Shown piece by piece: positions 1 through 5,074 of a stretch of DNA of 5,074 bases. Both the position numbers and the translations under genes were made by a program. Under the pieces are notes generated by a model that did no database searches, was not told where the DNA came from, and saw nothing but the letters and a program-made list of their open reading frames with translations. Where the stretch lies: contig JAJYXS010000085.1 in assembly GCA_021801615.1 (NCBI GenBank), positions 1 through 5,074 on the forward strand, written 5' to 3'. Position 1 is the stretch's first letter. Every line of letters begins with the position of its first letter. The DNA is from Actinomycetes bacterium. GTDB lineage: Bacteria > Actinomycetota > Acidimicrobiia > Acidimicrobiales > RAAP-2.

Positions 1-530
1 CGATCTTCTACGACGTCTCGCCCCGCTCGGGCCTCAGCCTTGGCGAGTGGTACCCCGGGAATGCCTACGTGGGTTGGATCGGCGTGGACGCCTACCCGGG
101 CTCGGCCAGCTGGTCGTGGATGCAGCACGGCACCGACGGGCTCGACGCCGACTACGCCTTCGCGAAGCGCATGGGCCGGCCGATGATGATCGCCGAGTGG
201 GCCTTGAGCTCACCCGGGACCGGTGACGACACGGCGCTCATGGCGGCCTTCGTCCGCTGGATGCTCGGCCATCGCCTCGTCCAAGCGGAGCTGTGGTACG
301 ACTACGACGACGTCGCCTCGCGTGGCGCCGACTACGCGATCTCGGCCTTCCCCCGCTCAGCGGCGATCCTCCGCGAGGCGATGCAGTCTCCGCGGTTCCT
401 CGACGCGCTCGCCGAACCACTGCACGACCCGCCGGGCGGGACGGCTGTTTCGTTGATGGACACGGCCCCTGCTGGCGGGCCAAGGGCGTCGCGAGCGCGG
501 CCCACCTGGGCCCCCCGCCGCGGACGGTAG
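1..530 (+). CDS. GH26-like glycoside hydrolase, C-terminal part (5' truncated by window edge)
   Basis: This is the C-terminal part of a probable retaining glycoside hydrolase of the GH26 (beta-mannanase-like, COG4124) type. It is read in the frame starting at base 3, open from the left edge to TAG at 528-530, about 175 residues. Visible marks are YVGWIGVDAYPG (from about base 66), typical of a TIM-barrel strand in these enzymes, and MMIAEWALSS, where the Glu codon at 195-197 sits at the expected nucleophile position. A later segment, AELWYDYDD, corresponds to the last barrel strand region. The final ~35 residues are rich in Pro, Gly, Ala and Arg and look like an unstructured tail. The acid/base Glu and any signal peptide would lie upstream of the window. 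An internal ATG-like start near 69 is not the true start, because the domain clearly continues upstream. A diverged broken relative follows directly. Substrate is inferred from family resemblance only; another barrel glycosidase of clan A is possible. Confidence 0.66.
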   Translation, partial: IFYDVSPRSGLSLGEWYPGNAYVGWIGVDAYPGSASWSWMQHGTDGLDADYAFAKRMGRPMMIAEWALSSPGTGDDTALMAAFVRWMLGHRLVQAELWYDYDDVASRGADYAISAFPRSAAILREAMQSPRFLDALAEPLHDPPGGTAVSLMDTAPAGGPRASRARPTWAPRRGR

Positions 531-541
531 CCGGTCGTTGA

Positions 542-1142
542 TCGGGAGAAGACGCGCGCCGGGTGACCGAGAGGGTCGTCGCGCAAGGTTGGTACCTGTG
601 CGCTGCCGCTCGCAACCTGGTCCGCGCCGGCTTCGCCTATTCCGTGATCCGGCTCGGGCCCGAGATGAACCGCAACTGGAACTGCGACTCGCTCGGGACG
701 ACGCCGGTGTCCTGGCACGCGTGGGCGGATCGCTTCGCAGCGATCGTCGTCTCGATGAGGTCGGACCCGGCGGGCACTTCCTGTTCGACTGGAACCGCAA
801 TGCTGACTATCGCCCGACACCTCTCGGCGCGTACTGCCCGGGGAACAAGTACGTCGACATGATCGGCGTCGACGCCTACGACTCGTCAGGTGTGAAAAGG
901 CTCCCGAGCGCCGGCTCCGGGCTGCGATGGCAGCAGCTGTCACCGAACGATCGGGGCTCGACGCCCTGGCGCGCGTCGCGTTCTGGTACAGCAAGCCGCT
1001 CTGCATCCCGGAGTGGGTAACCATGGCCACCTCGGCCGGCGGCGCCGGCGACGACGCAAGCTACGTGCTCGACGCGGTTCAGCTCATCGCCCACCATGAT
1101 GTCGCGTTCGACTCATGGTTCGACAAGGGTCACGGCAGTATG
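542..1142 (+). pseudogene. Decayed second GH26-like glycoside hydrolase (frameshifted, both ends missing)
   Basis: A GH26-like domain can be reassembled only by changing frame twice. From ~542 to ~760 it reads in frame 2 and includes SVIRLGPEMNRNWN, with the likely acid/base Glu at 662-664. From ~760 to ~939 it reads in frame 1 and includes GGHFLFDWNRNADY and YVDMIGVDAYDSSG. From ~942 onward it reads in frame 3 and includes KPLCIPEWVT, with the likely nucleophile Glu at 1011-1013, and VAFDSWFDKGHG. Each switch equals loss of one base (or gain of two). The N-terminal ~100 residues expected before the acid/base motif are absent: a stop (539-541) and the tail of the preceding hydrolase lie immediately upstream. 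The C-terminus is cut about 25 residues early by joining to an IS630 remnant. YVDMIGVDAY and IPEW align with YVGWIGVDAY and IAEW in the upstream gene, so the two are paralogues. They differ enough that the duplication is not recent. It should be non-functional. Confidence 0.72.
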
Positions 1143-1455
1143 AACGGCTGGGACGTTCGGCGCCTGGGGCTGTCGCCAAAACATCCCCTCGTGCGCGCCT
1201 ACGAGCGGGACCCTGAGGCCGCAGAGCGGTGGGGGATCGAGCAGCACTCGAAGATCGCCGCGCTGGCCACCCGAGCGCAACCCCGATGTGCGGGTCTGGC
1301 ACAACCTCGAGCACGACCGCGTGGGGAGGATGACTGCCCGCACTTTCGCGGAGATGACAGCCGGGATCGAGAAGGCAGTTGTCCGTCTCCAGAGCTGCAG
1401 GAAGATCTTCCTGGGGTTCGTCGGGTCTCCCGATCTCGCCTATATCACGGCCTAG
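1143..1455 (+). mobile_element. IS630-family transposase remnant (internally deleted)
   Basis: Two pieces of an IS630-family (Tc1/mariner-like, DDE) transposase are recognisable. The first, ~1149-1260 in frame 3, reads VRRLGLSPKHPLVRAYERDP and then EAAERW, matching the segment just before the catalytic core. The second, 1261-1455 in frame 1, starts PPERNPDVRVWHNLEHDRVG and ends SPDLAYITA before TAG 1453-1455, matching the family C-terminus. About 100 of the usual ~350 residues remain. The N-terminal helix-turn-helix region is missing. So is the core between the pieces that holds the first two catalytic Asp residues. The family's NPDExVW motif is NPDVRVW here, so the third catalytic acid is Val (GTG at 1288-1290). 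I could not identify terminal inverted repeats or a TA target duplication. The element cannot be active. It abuts the hydrolase pseudogene and probably caused or followed its decay. Confidence 0.75.
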
Positions 1456-1703
1456 CAGGTCCGAGAGTCCAGAACTAAACTGGCCCCGCAGGACGAGAAC
1501 GCCTTTGGCAAGACGATCGCGTCACCGTGGCGATTCGGACACGAGTACCTCCAGAGCGCCGGCACCGCGAGTCGACCTTGCACGCCCGGCGACCGCGAGG
1601 CGCGACGAGTCCCTACAGCGCTGCTCGCGTCCGCCGCCCGACGAGGAGGGTCGATGGCGATTTCGGGTCGCTCGGGCAGCCTCCGGCCCGCTACCGTGAC
1701 CCC
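1456..1703 (+). promoter_or_regulatory. Intergenic region upstream of the UDP-xylose operon
   Basis: About 250 bases separate the transposase remnant from the dehydrogenase gene. Frame 1 stays open across it (1456-1716), but the translation is not recognisable and the later part is Arg/Ala-rich, so I do not call a gene. It should hold the promoter of the two-gene operon, since the neighbouring upstream genes are broken. One candidate -10 hexamer is TACCGT at 1692-1697, ending six bases before the ATG at 1704. That is the spacing seen for leaderless actinobacterial transcripts. No matching -35 box is visible 17 bases further upstream. A strong Shine-Dalgarno-like GAGGAGGG lies at 1643-1650. 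Confidence 0.35.
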
Positions 1704-1716
1704 ATGGCACGCGTAG
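1654..1716 (+). CDS. Possible 20-codon leader ORF overlapping the dehydrogenase start
   Basis: ATG at 1654 follows GAGGAGGG (1643-1650), one of the best Shine-Dalgarno matches in the window, with a short spacing of four bases after GGAGG. The frame runs 20 codons (MAISGRSGSLRPATVTPWHA) to TAG at 1714-1716. It ends 13 bases inside the dehydrogenase gene, in a different frame. The dehydrogenase ATG (1704) has no clear Shine-Dalgarno of its own, so translation could be coupled: ribosomes ending at 1716 would sit next to 1704. The peptide has no recognisable domain and no run of a single amino acid that would suggest attenuation. It may equally be chance, with the dehydrogenase expressed from a leaderless transcript. 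Confidence 0.25.
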   Translation: MAISGRSGSLRPATVTPWHA

Positions 1717-2990
1717 CCATCATCGGCTCGGGCCACGTCGGGCTCACCACCGCCGCCTGCCTTGCCCATCTCGGCCATCGCGTCGCCTGCGCGGATGCGG
1801 ATCGGGCAAAGATCACGCTACTGCGCTCGGGCCGGATCCCGATCGTGGAGGAAGGCCTCGCCGAGCTCGTCGCCGACGGCCTGGCATCCGGCCGGCTCGT
1901 CTTCCACCTGGACAATCTCGAGGCCACAGCCGAGGCGGAGTTCATCTTGCTGTGCTTGCCGACCCCACAGAGCGAGAGCGGTCGGGCCGACTTGTCCTTC
2001 GTCGCGACCGTGGCCCGCGAGATCGGCCCGCACCTATCGCCGGGCTCGGTCGTGGTGAACAAGTCGACCGTCCCGGTCGGCTCGGCGAAGCTAGTGGAGC
2101 AGACCATCGCCCGCCCCGACGTGCGCGTCGTCTCGAACCCAGAGTTCCTCCGGGAGGGCTCCGCGGTCCACGACTTCTTGCATCCGAGCCGGATCGTCAT
2201 CGGGGCGGACGACGACGAGACGGCGCTTCGCGTCGCCGGGCTGTTCCTCCGCGCCACCGCGCCGGTAGTCGTCACCGACCCGGTGAGCGCCGAGACCATC
2301 AAGTACGCCTCGAACGCCTTCCTCGCGACCAAGTTGAGCTTCGTCAACGCCATCGCCGCTTTGTGCGAGGCGGTTGGCGCCGACGCGCGAGACGTGACGG
2401 CCGGGATGCGGCTTGACCCGCGCATCGGCGGCGACTTCCTCAGCCCCGGACCGGGGTGGGGGGGCTCCTGCCTGCCGAAGGACACCCGTGCCCTCATTCG
2501 CATCGCCGAGGACGTCGGCTACGACTTCAAGCTGCTCAAAGGCACCATCGAGGCGAACGAGGCGCAGCACGACCACGTCGTCGCCAAGGTGGCGCGCCTC
2601 GCCGGCGGCTCGCTCGAGGGGGTCAGGGTGGGCCTGTGGGGGCTCGCGTTCAAGGCGGGGACAGACGATCTGCGCGAGTCGCCCGCCCTGGCGGTCGCCC
2701 AACGCCTTCTCGCCGCTGGCGCTCGCCTTCGCGGCTTCGACCCGAGTCTCGACCACTCCTCGCGCGAGCTTGCCGCCGCGGGGATAGAGCTCGTGAAGGC
2801 CCCGCTCGACGCCTGCGTGGACGCCAACGTGCTGCTCGTCACGACCGAGTGGGATGAGTTCCGCTACCAGGACTTCGAGGCGATCGGCGCCGCGATGAGG
2901 TCGCGCCGCGTCGTCGACGGCCGGAACGTGCTCGACCCTGAGGTGCTCCGGCGTGCCGGCTTTTGCTACGAGGGCATCGGAGTGAGGTGA
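1704..2990 (+). CDS. ugd: UDP-glucose 6-dehydrogenase
   Basis: This enzyme oxidises UDP-glucose to UDP-glucuronate with two NAD+ in the cytoplasm. The product is 428 residues, a usual length for the bacterial family. The N-terminal Rossmann domain has GSGHVG at 8-13, followed by the acidic ADAD strand end at 30-33. VNKSTVPVGS lies at 118-127 and NPEFLREG at 145-152. The central linker holds IKYASNAFLATK, with Lys200. The catalytic thiol is Cys256 in GPGWGGSCLPKD, where Trp and Leu replace the commoner Phe residues. The C-terminal UDP-binding domain shows FKAGTDDLRESPA at 316-328 and FDP with Asp346. ATG 1704 is chosen because the Rossmann strand begins right after it; further upstream in frame the sequence is Arg-rich and unlike the family. 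No Shine-Dalgarno precedes it. The stop overlaps the next start by GTGA, so the two genes are surely co-translated. All catalytic residues I could check are present. Confidence 0.95.
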   Translation: MARVAIIGSGHVGLTTAACLAHLGHRVACADADRAKITLLRSGRIPIVEEGLAELVADGLASGRLVFHLDNLEATAEAEFILLCLPTPQSESGRADLSFVATVAREIGPHLSPGSVVVNKSTVPVGSAKLVEQTIARPDVRVVSNPEFLREGSAVHDFLHPSRIVIGADDDETALRVAGLFLRATAPVVVTDPVSAETIKYASNAFLATKLSFVNAIAALCEAVGADARDVTAGMRLDPRIGGDFLSPGPGWGGSCLPKDTRALIRIAEDVGYDFKLLKGTIEANEAQHDHVVAKVARLAGGSLEGVRVGLWGLAFKAGTDDLRESPALAVAQRLLAAGARLRGFDPSLDHSSRELAAAGIELVKAPLDACVDANVLLVTTEWDEFRYQDFEAIGAAMRSRRVVDGRNVLDPEVLRRAGFCYEGIGVR

Positions 2991-3931
2991 GCCGCGTTCT
3001 CGTCACCGGGGCTGCTGGCTTCCTCGGTTCGCACCTTTGCGACGCCCTGCTCGCGAGGGGTGAGGAGGTGATCGGTGTCGACAACTTCTCGACCGGACGA
3101 CCCGAGAACCTCGCCGTGGCGCGAGCGCACCGTGCGTTCGTCCTCCTCGAGCAGGACGTCTGCAACCCGCTTGCGGTCTCCGGTGAGCTCGACGCCGTCT
3201 GCCACCTTGCGAGCCCCGCCTCGCCGGCAGACTACCTGCGGCTGCCGCTTGAGACGCTCCGGGCCGGCAGCCGCGGCACCGAGACGGCGATCGCCCTCGC
3301 CGCCGAGCACGGGGCGCGCTTCGTCCTCGCGTCGACGAGCGAGGTCTACGGCAATCCGCTGGTCCACCCTCAACCGGAAACCTACTGGGGTAACGTCAAT
3401 CCGATCGGTCCCCGCAGCGTCTACGACGAGGCGAAGCGCTTCGCCGAGGCGCTCACCGCGGCGTATGCGAGGACCGGCTGCCTGAACGCGGGCATCGCGC
3501 GCATCTTCAATACCTATGGGCCGCGCCTTCGCCCCGGCGATGGCCGGGTGGTTTCAAACTTCGTTGCCCAGGCGCTCGCCGGTGAGCCGCTCACCGTTTA
3601 CGGGGAGGGGACCCAGACTCGGAGCTTCTGCTACGTCGAGGACCTTGTCGACGGCCTCGTGCGAATGATCGATGCTGAAGTCCTCGGGCCGGTCAACCTC
3701 GGCAACGCCGTCGAGGTGACCGTGCTCGAGCTCGCCCAGTGCGTGCTCGAGCTCACCGGCTCGACCTCGCGGATCGTGCACCGTCCACTGCCCGCCGACG
3801 ACCCCACGCGCCGGCGACCCGACGTCGCTCGCGCCTCGGAGCTCCTCGGCTGGAAGGCCTCCGTCAGCTTGCGGGAGGGGCTCGCACGAACGATCCAGTG
3901 GTGGGCGCGCGCCACAGCGACCGCGCAGTGA
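2987..3931 (+). CDS. uxs: UDP-glucuronate decarboxylase (UDP-xylose synthase)
   Basis: This extended short-chain dehydrogenase decarboxylates UDP-glucuronate to UDP-xylose with tightly bound NAD+. The product is 314 residues with no signal or membrane segment, so it is a soluble cytoplasmic form. The GTG start at 2987 sits two residues before the first Rossmann strand (RVLVTGAAGFLGSH) and overlaps the ugd stop as GTGA. GAAGFLG is at 8-14 and the NAD ribose-binding Asp is Asp32 in GVDNFSTG. Features that separate UXS from other epimerases are HLASPASPADY (73-83), STSEVYG with Glu119, YWGNVNPIGPRSVYDEAK (133-150) with catalytic Tyr146 and Lys150, and ARIFNTYGPRL (171-181). DGRVVSNFVAQ (185-195) and TQTRSF with Arg212 follow. 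The substrate is the product of the gene just upstream, which strongly supports the call. A plain UDP-glucose 4-epimerase or dTDP-glucose dehydratase is unlikely given the YWGNVNPIG block. Confidence 0.93.
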   Translation: MSRVLVTGAAGFLGSHLCDALLARGEEVIGVDNFSTGRPENLAVARAHRAFVLLEQDVCNPLAVSGELDAVCHLASPASPADYLRLPLETLRAGSRGTETAIALAAEHGARFVLASTSEVYGNPLVHPQPETYWGNVNPIGPRSVYDEAKRFAEALTAAYARTGCLNAGIARIFNTYGPRLRPGDGRVVSNFVAQALAGEPLTVYGEGTQTRSFCYVEDLVDGLVRMIDAEVLGPVNLGNAVEVTVLELAQCVLELTGSTSRIVHRPLPADDPTRRRPDVARASELLGWKASVSLREGLARTIQWWARATATAQ

Positions 3932-3939
3932 GCGCGCCC
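3903..3939 (+). repeat. GC-rich inverted repeat around the uxs stop codon
   Basis: GGGCGCGC (3903-3910) and GCGCGCCC (3932-3939) are perfect 8-base complements separated by 21 bases that include the TGA at 3929-3931. In RNA this could form a hairpin at the end of the operon. No T-tract follows, so it is not a standard intrinsic terminator. In DNA this rich in GC such repeats also arise by chance. Confidence 0.25.
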
Positions 3940-3974
3940 GCGGCCAGGTGCACGGGACGGGGCGGCTGCTCGCC

Positions 3975-3990
3975 TGTGACAGCGCTCACC
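3975..3990. promoter_or_regulatory. CRP/GlxR-like operator candidate
   Basis: TGTGACAGCGCTCACC matches the CRP-family consensus TGTGA-N6-TCACA at nine of ten fixed positions. The left half is 3975-3979, the spacer is 3980-3985 and the right half is 3986-3990. Actinobacterial CRP/GlxR-type regulators bind closely related sites. It lies 44 bases after the uxs stop, and over 400 bases before the next likely start. If used, it would control a distant start or a transcript inside the gap. One such match in about 5 kb is not far from chance. Confidence 0.3.
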
Positions 3991-4262
3991 AGACGGGACA
4001 TCCGTAGCAGCAGGCGATTCGGGTGCCTGCCGGTGCACGGAGCGCCGCCACCCGCTCAGTCCGACAGGCCAGTGCTACGCAGAGTGGGCCCGGTGCCACT
4101 CTACGCGTCTGGTGGAAGCGATGGCGACGTTGCTCCTGGCGCAGCGGAAGACCAGGTTCGCTGCTCGCGTGGTGCGATGATCCTTGGGCCGTCTTTGGTC
4201 GCCCGGCGCAAGGGGAACGAGCGGCGAGCCCGACGCGCGCGGAGTGTACTAACAGGATCCTA

Positions 4263-4279
4263 AGCACCGAGCAGGTGCT
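4263..4279 (+). repeat. Small hairpin
   Basis: AGCACC (4263-4268) and GGTGCT (4274-4279) form a perfect 6-base stem with a 5-base loop (GAGCA). There is no following T-tract, so a terminator role is doubtful. It could be a 5' leader structure of the downstream ORF, or chance. Confidence 0.2.
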
Positions 4280-4411
4280 CCCGCCGCGCCCGCCCGTGTG
4301 CTGGCCCGCCAGGTGAGCCCGCCCGGAGGGCGGCGCGCCGGCCGACCAATCCGGTGCCGGGTCCCACCTCGTCGCTCTATCCTCAATCCCCAGATCACAC
4401 GGGGCTCAGTC

Positions 4412-4831
4412 GTGCTCATCCACAAGGTGCCTCGCTATCACGTCGGGCAGGTCCTCCAGGTCCGTGACGGTGGCTGGCTCGAGCTCGAACGCTTCGACGC
4501 GATCGACCAGGTGGGTACCTACGTCCTCGCCGCCTGCAGGCCAGCGGCTCGCTTTCGGCCGGCACCGCCGGGTGCGACGATCCGTCCGGATGAAGGCTGC
4601 GCACGTGCGCATCCCGAGCGGCTGATCTCCCTCACCGACGTCGTGCGCAATGATGTCCGCATCACGGGGCTCGAGCACGACGAGCTGCCCTGGGGCCGCA
4701 CGGTCCCGGCCGCCGACGATGACCGCGCGCTGCACGCAACAACGCTCCCTCCGGCAAGGGACTTGCTCATGAGATGCGCTGCCGTCGAGCCGGGCGCTGG
4801 CTTCGCTAAGGCGACTGACTGCGCAAGATGA
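4412..4831 (+). CDS. Hypothetical protein, translationally coupled to a glycosyltransferase
   Basis: I do not recognise this 139-residue product. From GTG 4412 the frame has sensible coding character: G/C is favoured at third positions and the residue mix is balanced (VLIHKVPRYHVGQVLQV at the start, then GGWLELERFDAIDQ, with SLTDVVRNDVRITGLEHDEL in the middle). It looks soluble, with no signal peptide or membrane helix. Its TGA (4829-4831) overlaps the ATG of the following glycosyltransferase as ATGA, which favours a real gene or the tail of one. The same frame extends upstream to a GTG at 4298, but that extra stretch is Arg/Pro-rich and reads like non-coding sequence. No strong Shine-Dalgarno precedes either start. 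The opposite strand also has a 109-residue open frame (4406-4735), so strand choice rests on the ATGA overlap and codon bias. It could be a truncated remnant of a larger protein. Confidence 0.5.
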   Translation: MLIHKVPRYHVGQVLQVRDGGWLELERFDAIDQVGTYVLAACRPAARFRPAPPGATIRPDEGCARAHPERLISLTDVVRNDVRITGLEHDELPWGRTVPAADDDRALHATTLPPARDLLMRCAAVEPGAGFAKATDCAR

Positions 4832-5074
4832 GCGAGATCGCGGTCGCCGCTGGTGTCGACACCGACCCGCTCGACGTCAGCTTCGTCGTCATCGCCAGCA
4901 ACGAGGCGGCGCACGTCGCAGCGACGACCGCGCCGATCCCCGGGCAGGAGAACCTTGGTCACCACGTGATCGTCGTCGTGGAGGACGGCTCGACCGACGC
5001 CACCGCCGCCGTGGTCGAGCGTCTCGCCGCGGTGGATCGGAGACCCCGCCTCCTGCGGCACGGGGCAGTGTCGG
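4828..5074 (+). CDS. Glycosyltransferase family 2, N-terminal part (3' truncated by window edge)
   Basis: This is the start of a GT-A-fold glycosyltransferase that transfers a sugar from a nucleotide-sugar donor. The first 82 residues are visible. A 16-residue lead is followed by the first beta strand and loop, VSFVVIASNEAAHVAATTAP (17-36). Next comes IVVVEDGSTDAT (48-59), whose EDGSTD matches the family's DDGSTD nucleotide-binding block. The metal-binding DxD and the acceptor side lie beyond the window. ATG 4828 overlaps the stop of the upstream ORF (ATGA), so the two are probably co-translated. Close to UDP-glucuronate and UDP-xylose synthesis genes, it likely takes part in surface or exopolysaccharide assembly. 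The actual donor, and whether membrane helices follow, cannot be told from this fragment. Confidence 0.88.
   Translation, partial: MSEIAVAAGVDTDPLDVSFVVIASNEAAHVAATTAPIPGQENLGHHVIVVVEDGSTDATAAVVERLAAVDRRPRLLRHGAVS

Larger units (their letters stand above)
3932..4411. other. Long intergenic stretch without a recognisable gene
   Basis: About 480 bases lie between the UDP-xylose synthase gene and the best start of the next ORF. Open frames exist on both strands, but their translations are Arg/Pro/Ser-rich, change character along their length and match no family I recognise. No tRNA T-loop or rRNA motif is visible. It holds a CRP-like palindrome (3975-3990), a 6-base-stem hairpin (4263-4279) next to the palindrome AGGATCCT (4254-4261), and a TATCCT hexamer (4378-4383) that could be a -10 for the following ORF. 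The region around 4240-4265 is less GC-rich than its surroundings. It may be a promoter region or a decayed gene. Confidence 0.4.

Noticed and set aside
332..1030. Long minus-strand open frame (232 codons)
   Set aside because: Arg/Ser/Pro-rich translation antisense to two recognisable hydrolase segments; typical shadow frame in high-GC DNA.
1527..1703. Upstream GTG extension of ugd
   Set aside because: The added residues are Arg/Pro-rich and unlike the family N-terminus, which starts right at the ATG 1704 Rossmann strand.
1691..2503. Long minus-strand open frame antisense to ugd
   Set aside because: The + strand carries every UDP-glucose dehydrogenase motif; the antisense translation has none.
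2091..2756. Second minus-strand open frame inside ugd
   Set aside because: Shadow frame with no recognisable motif, fully inside a certain gene.
2963..2986. Upstream start for the UDP-xylose synthase
   Set aside because: It would add eight residues not seen in the family and overlap ugd more; GTG 2987 gives the usual short lead before the Rossmann strand.
3721..3754. Exact 13-base direct repeat CGTGCTCGAGCTC at 3721 and 3742
   Set aside because: Spacing of 21 bases is seven codons inside uxs and encodes VLEL twice in a helix; a coding coincidence with GC-biased codons.
3739..4263. Open frame running from inside uxs into the gap
   Set aside because: It starts in the wrong frame within a certain gene, and the translation is Arg/Ala/Pro-rich without recognisable motifs.
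4406..4735. Minus-strand 109-codon frame opposite the hypothetical ORF
   Set aside because: Composition is acceptable, but it has no coupling to neighbours and would be the only minus-strand gene; the + frame ends in an ATGA overlap with a real gene.
4519..5061. Minus-strand open frame across the glycosyltransferase start
   Set aside because: The + strand has the family 2 ASNEAA and EDGSTD blocks here; the antisense frame has no matching family signature.
1..5074. tRNA, rRNA or CRISPR array
   Set aside because: No T-loop motif, rRNA-conserved stretch or regularly spaced repeats were seen on reading the window.

Overview
The window is very GC-rich DNA, with strong G/C preference at third codon positions. 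It has GTG starts and 4-base start/stop overlaps (GTGA, ATGA). This fits a high-GC actinobacterium; an Acidimicrobiia-like lineage is a guess, and nothing here fixes the taxon. All recognisable coding lies on the + strand.

Layout. (1) Bases 1-530 hold the C-terminal part of a secreted-type glycoside hydrolase resembling GH26 (mannanase-like), cut by the window edge. (2) Bases ~542-1142 hold a second, diverged relative of the same hydrolase. It lacks its N-terminus, carries two single-base-type frameshifts (near 758-763 and 937-942) and has lost its last segment. (3) At ~1143-1149 that pseudogene runs straight, and in frame, into the remains of an IS630-family transposase (to 1455). The transposase has lost its N-terminus and most of its DDE core, and the last catalytic Glu is replaced by Val. 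(4) A ~250-base gap leads into a two-gene operon: UDP-glucose 6-dehydrogenase (1704-2990) and UDP-glucuronate decarboxylase / UDP-xylose synthase (2987-3931), overlapping by GTGA. (5) Bases 3932-4411 contain no recognisable gene but include a CRP-like palindrome and small hairpins. (6) An unrecognised ORF (best start GTG 4412, stop 4829-4831) overlaps by ATGA the start of a family 2 glycosyltransferase (4828 onward), which is cut by the right edge.

How it fits together. The two middle enzymes convert UDP-glucose to UDP-glucuronate and then to UDP-xylose. With a GT2 glycosyltransferase on one side and GH26-like glycosidases on the other, the window looks like part of an exopolysaccharide or cell-surface glycan locus. 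It would supply glucuronate/xylose donors, assemble the polymer, and possibly trim it. That pathway role is inferred from context; the enzyme identities of the two middle genes are clear from their motifs.

I see no convincing evidence of a wholly new system. The parts most worth a second look are the hydrolase/IS630 chimera, the start region of the dehydrogenase gene (a 20-codon upstream ORF with a strong Shine-Dalgarno, against a leaderless -10 pattern), the CRP-like site after the xylose synthase gene, and the unrecognised ORF coupled to the glycosyltransferase.
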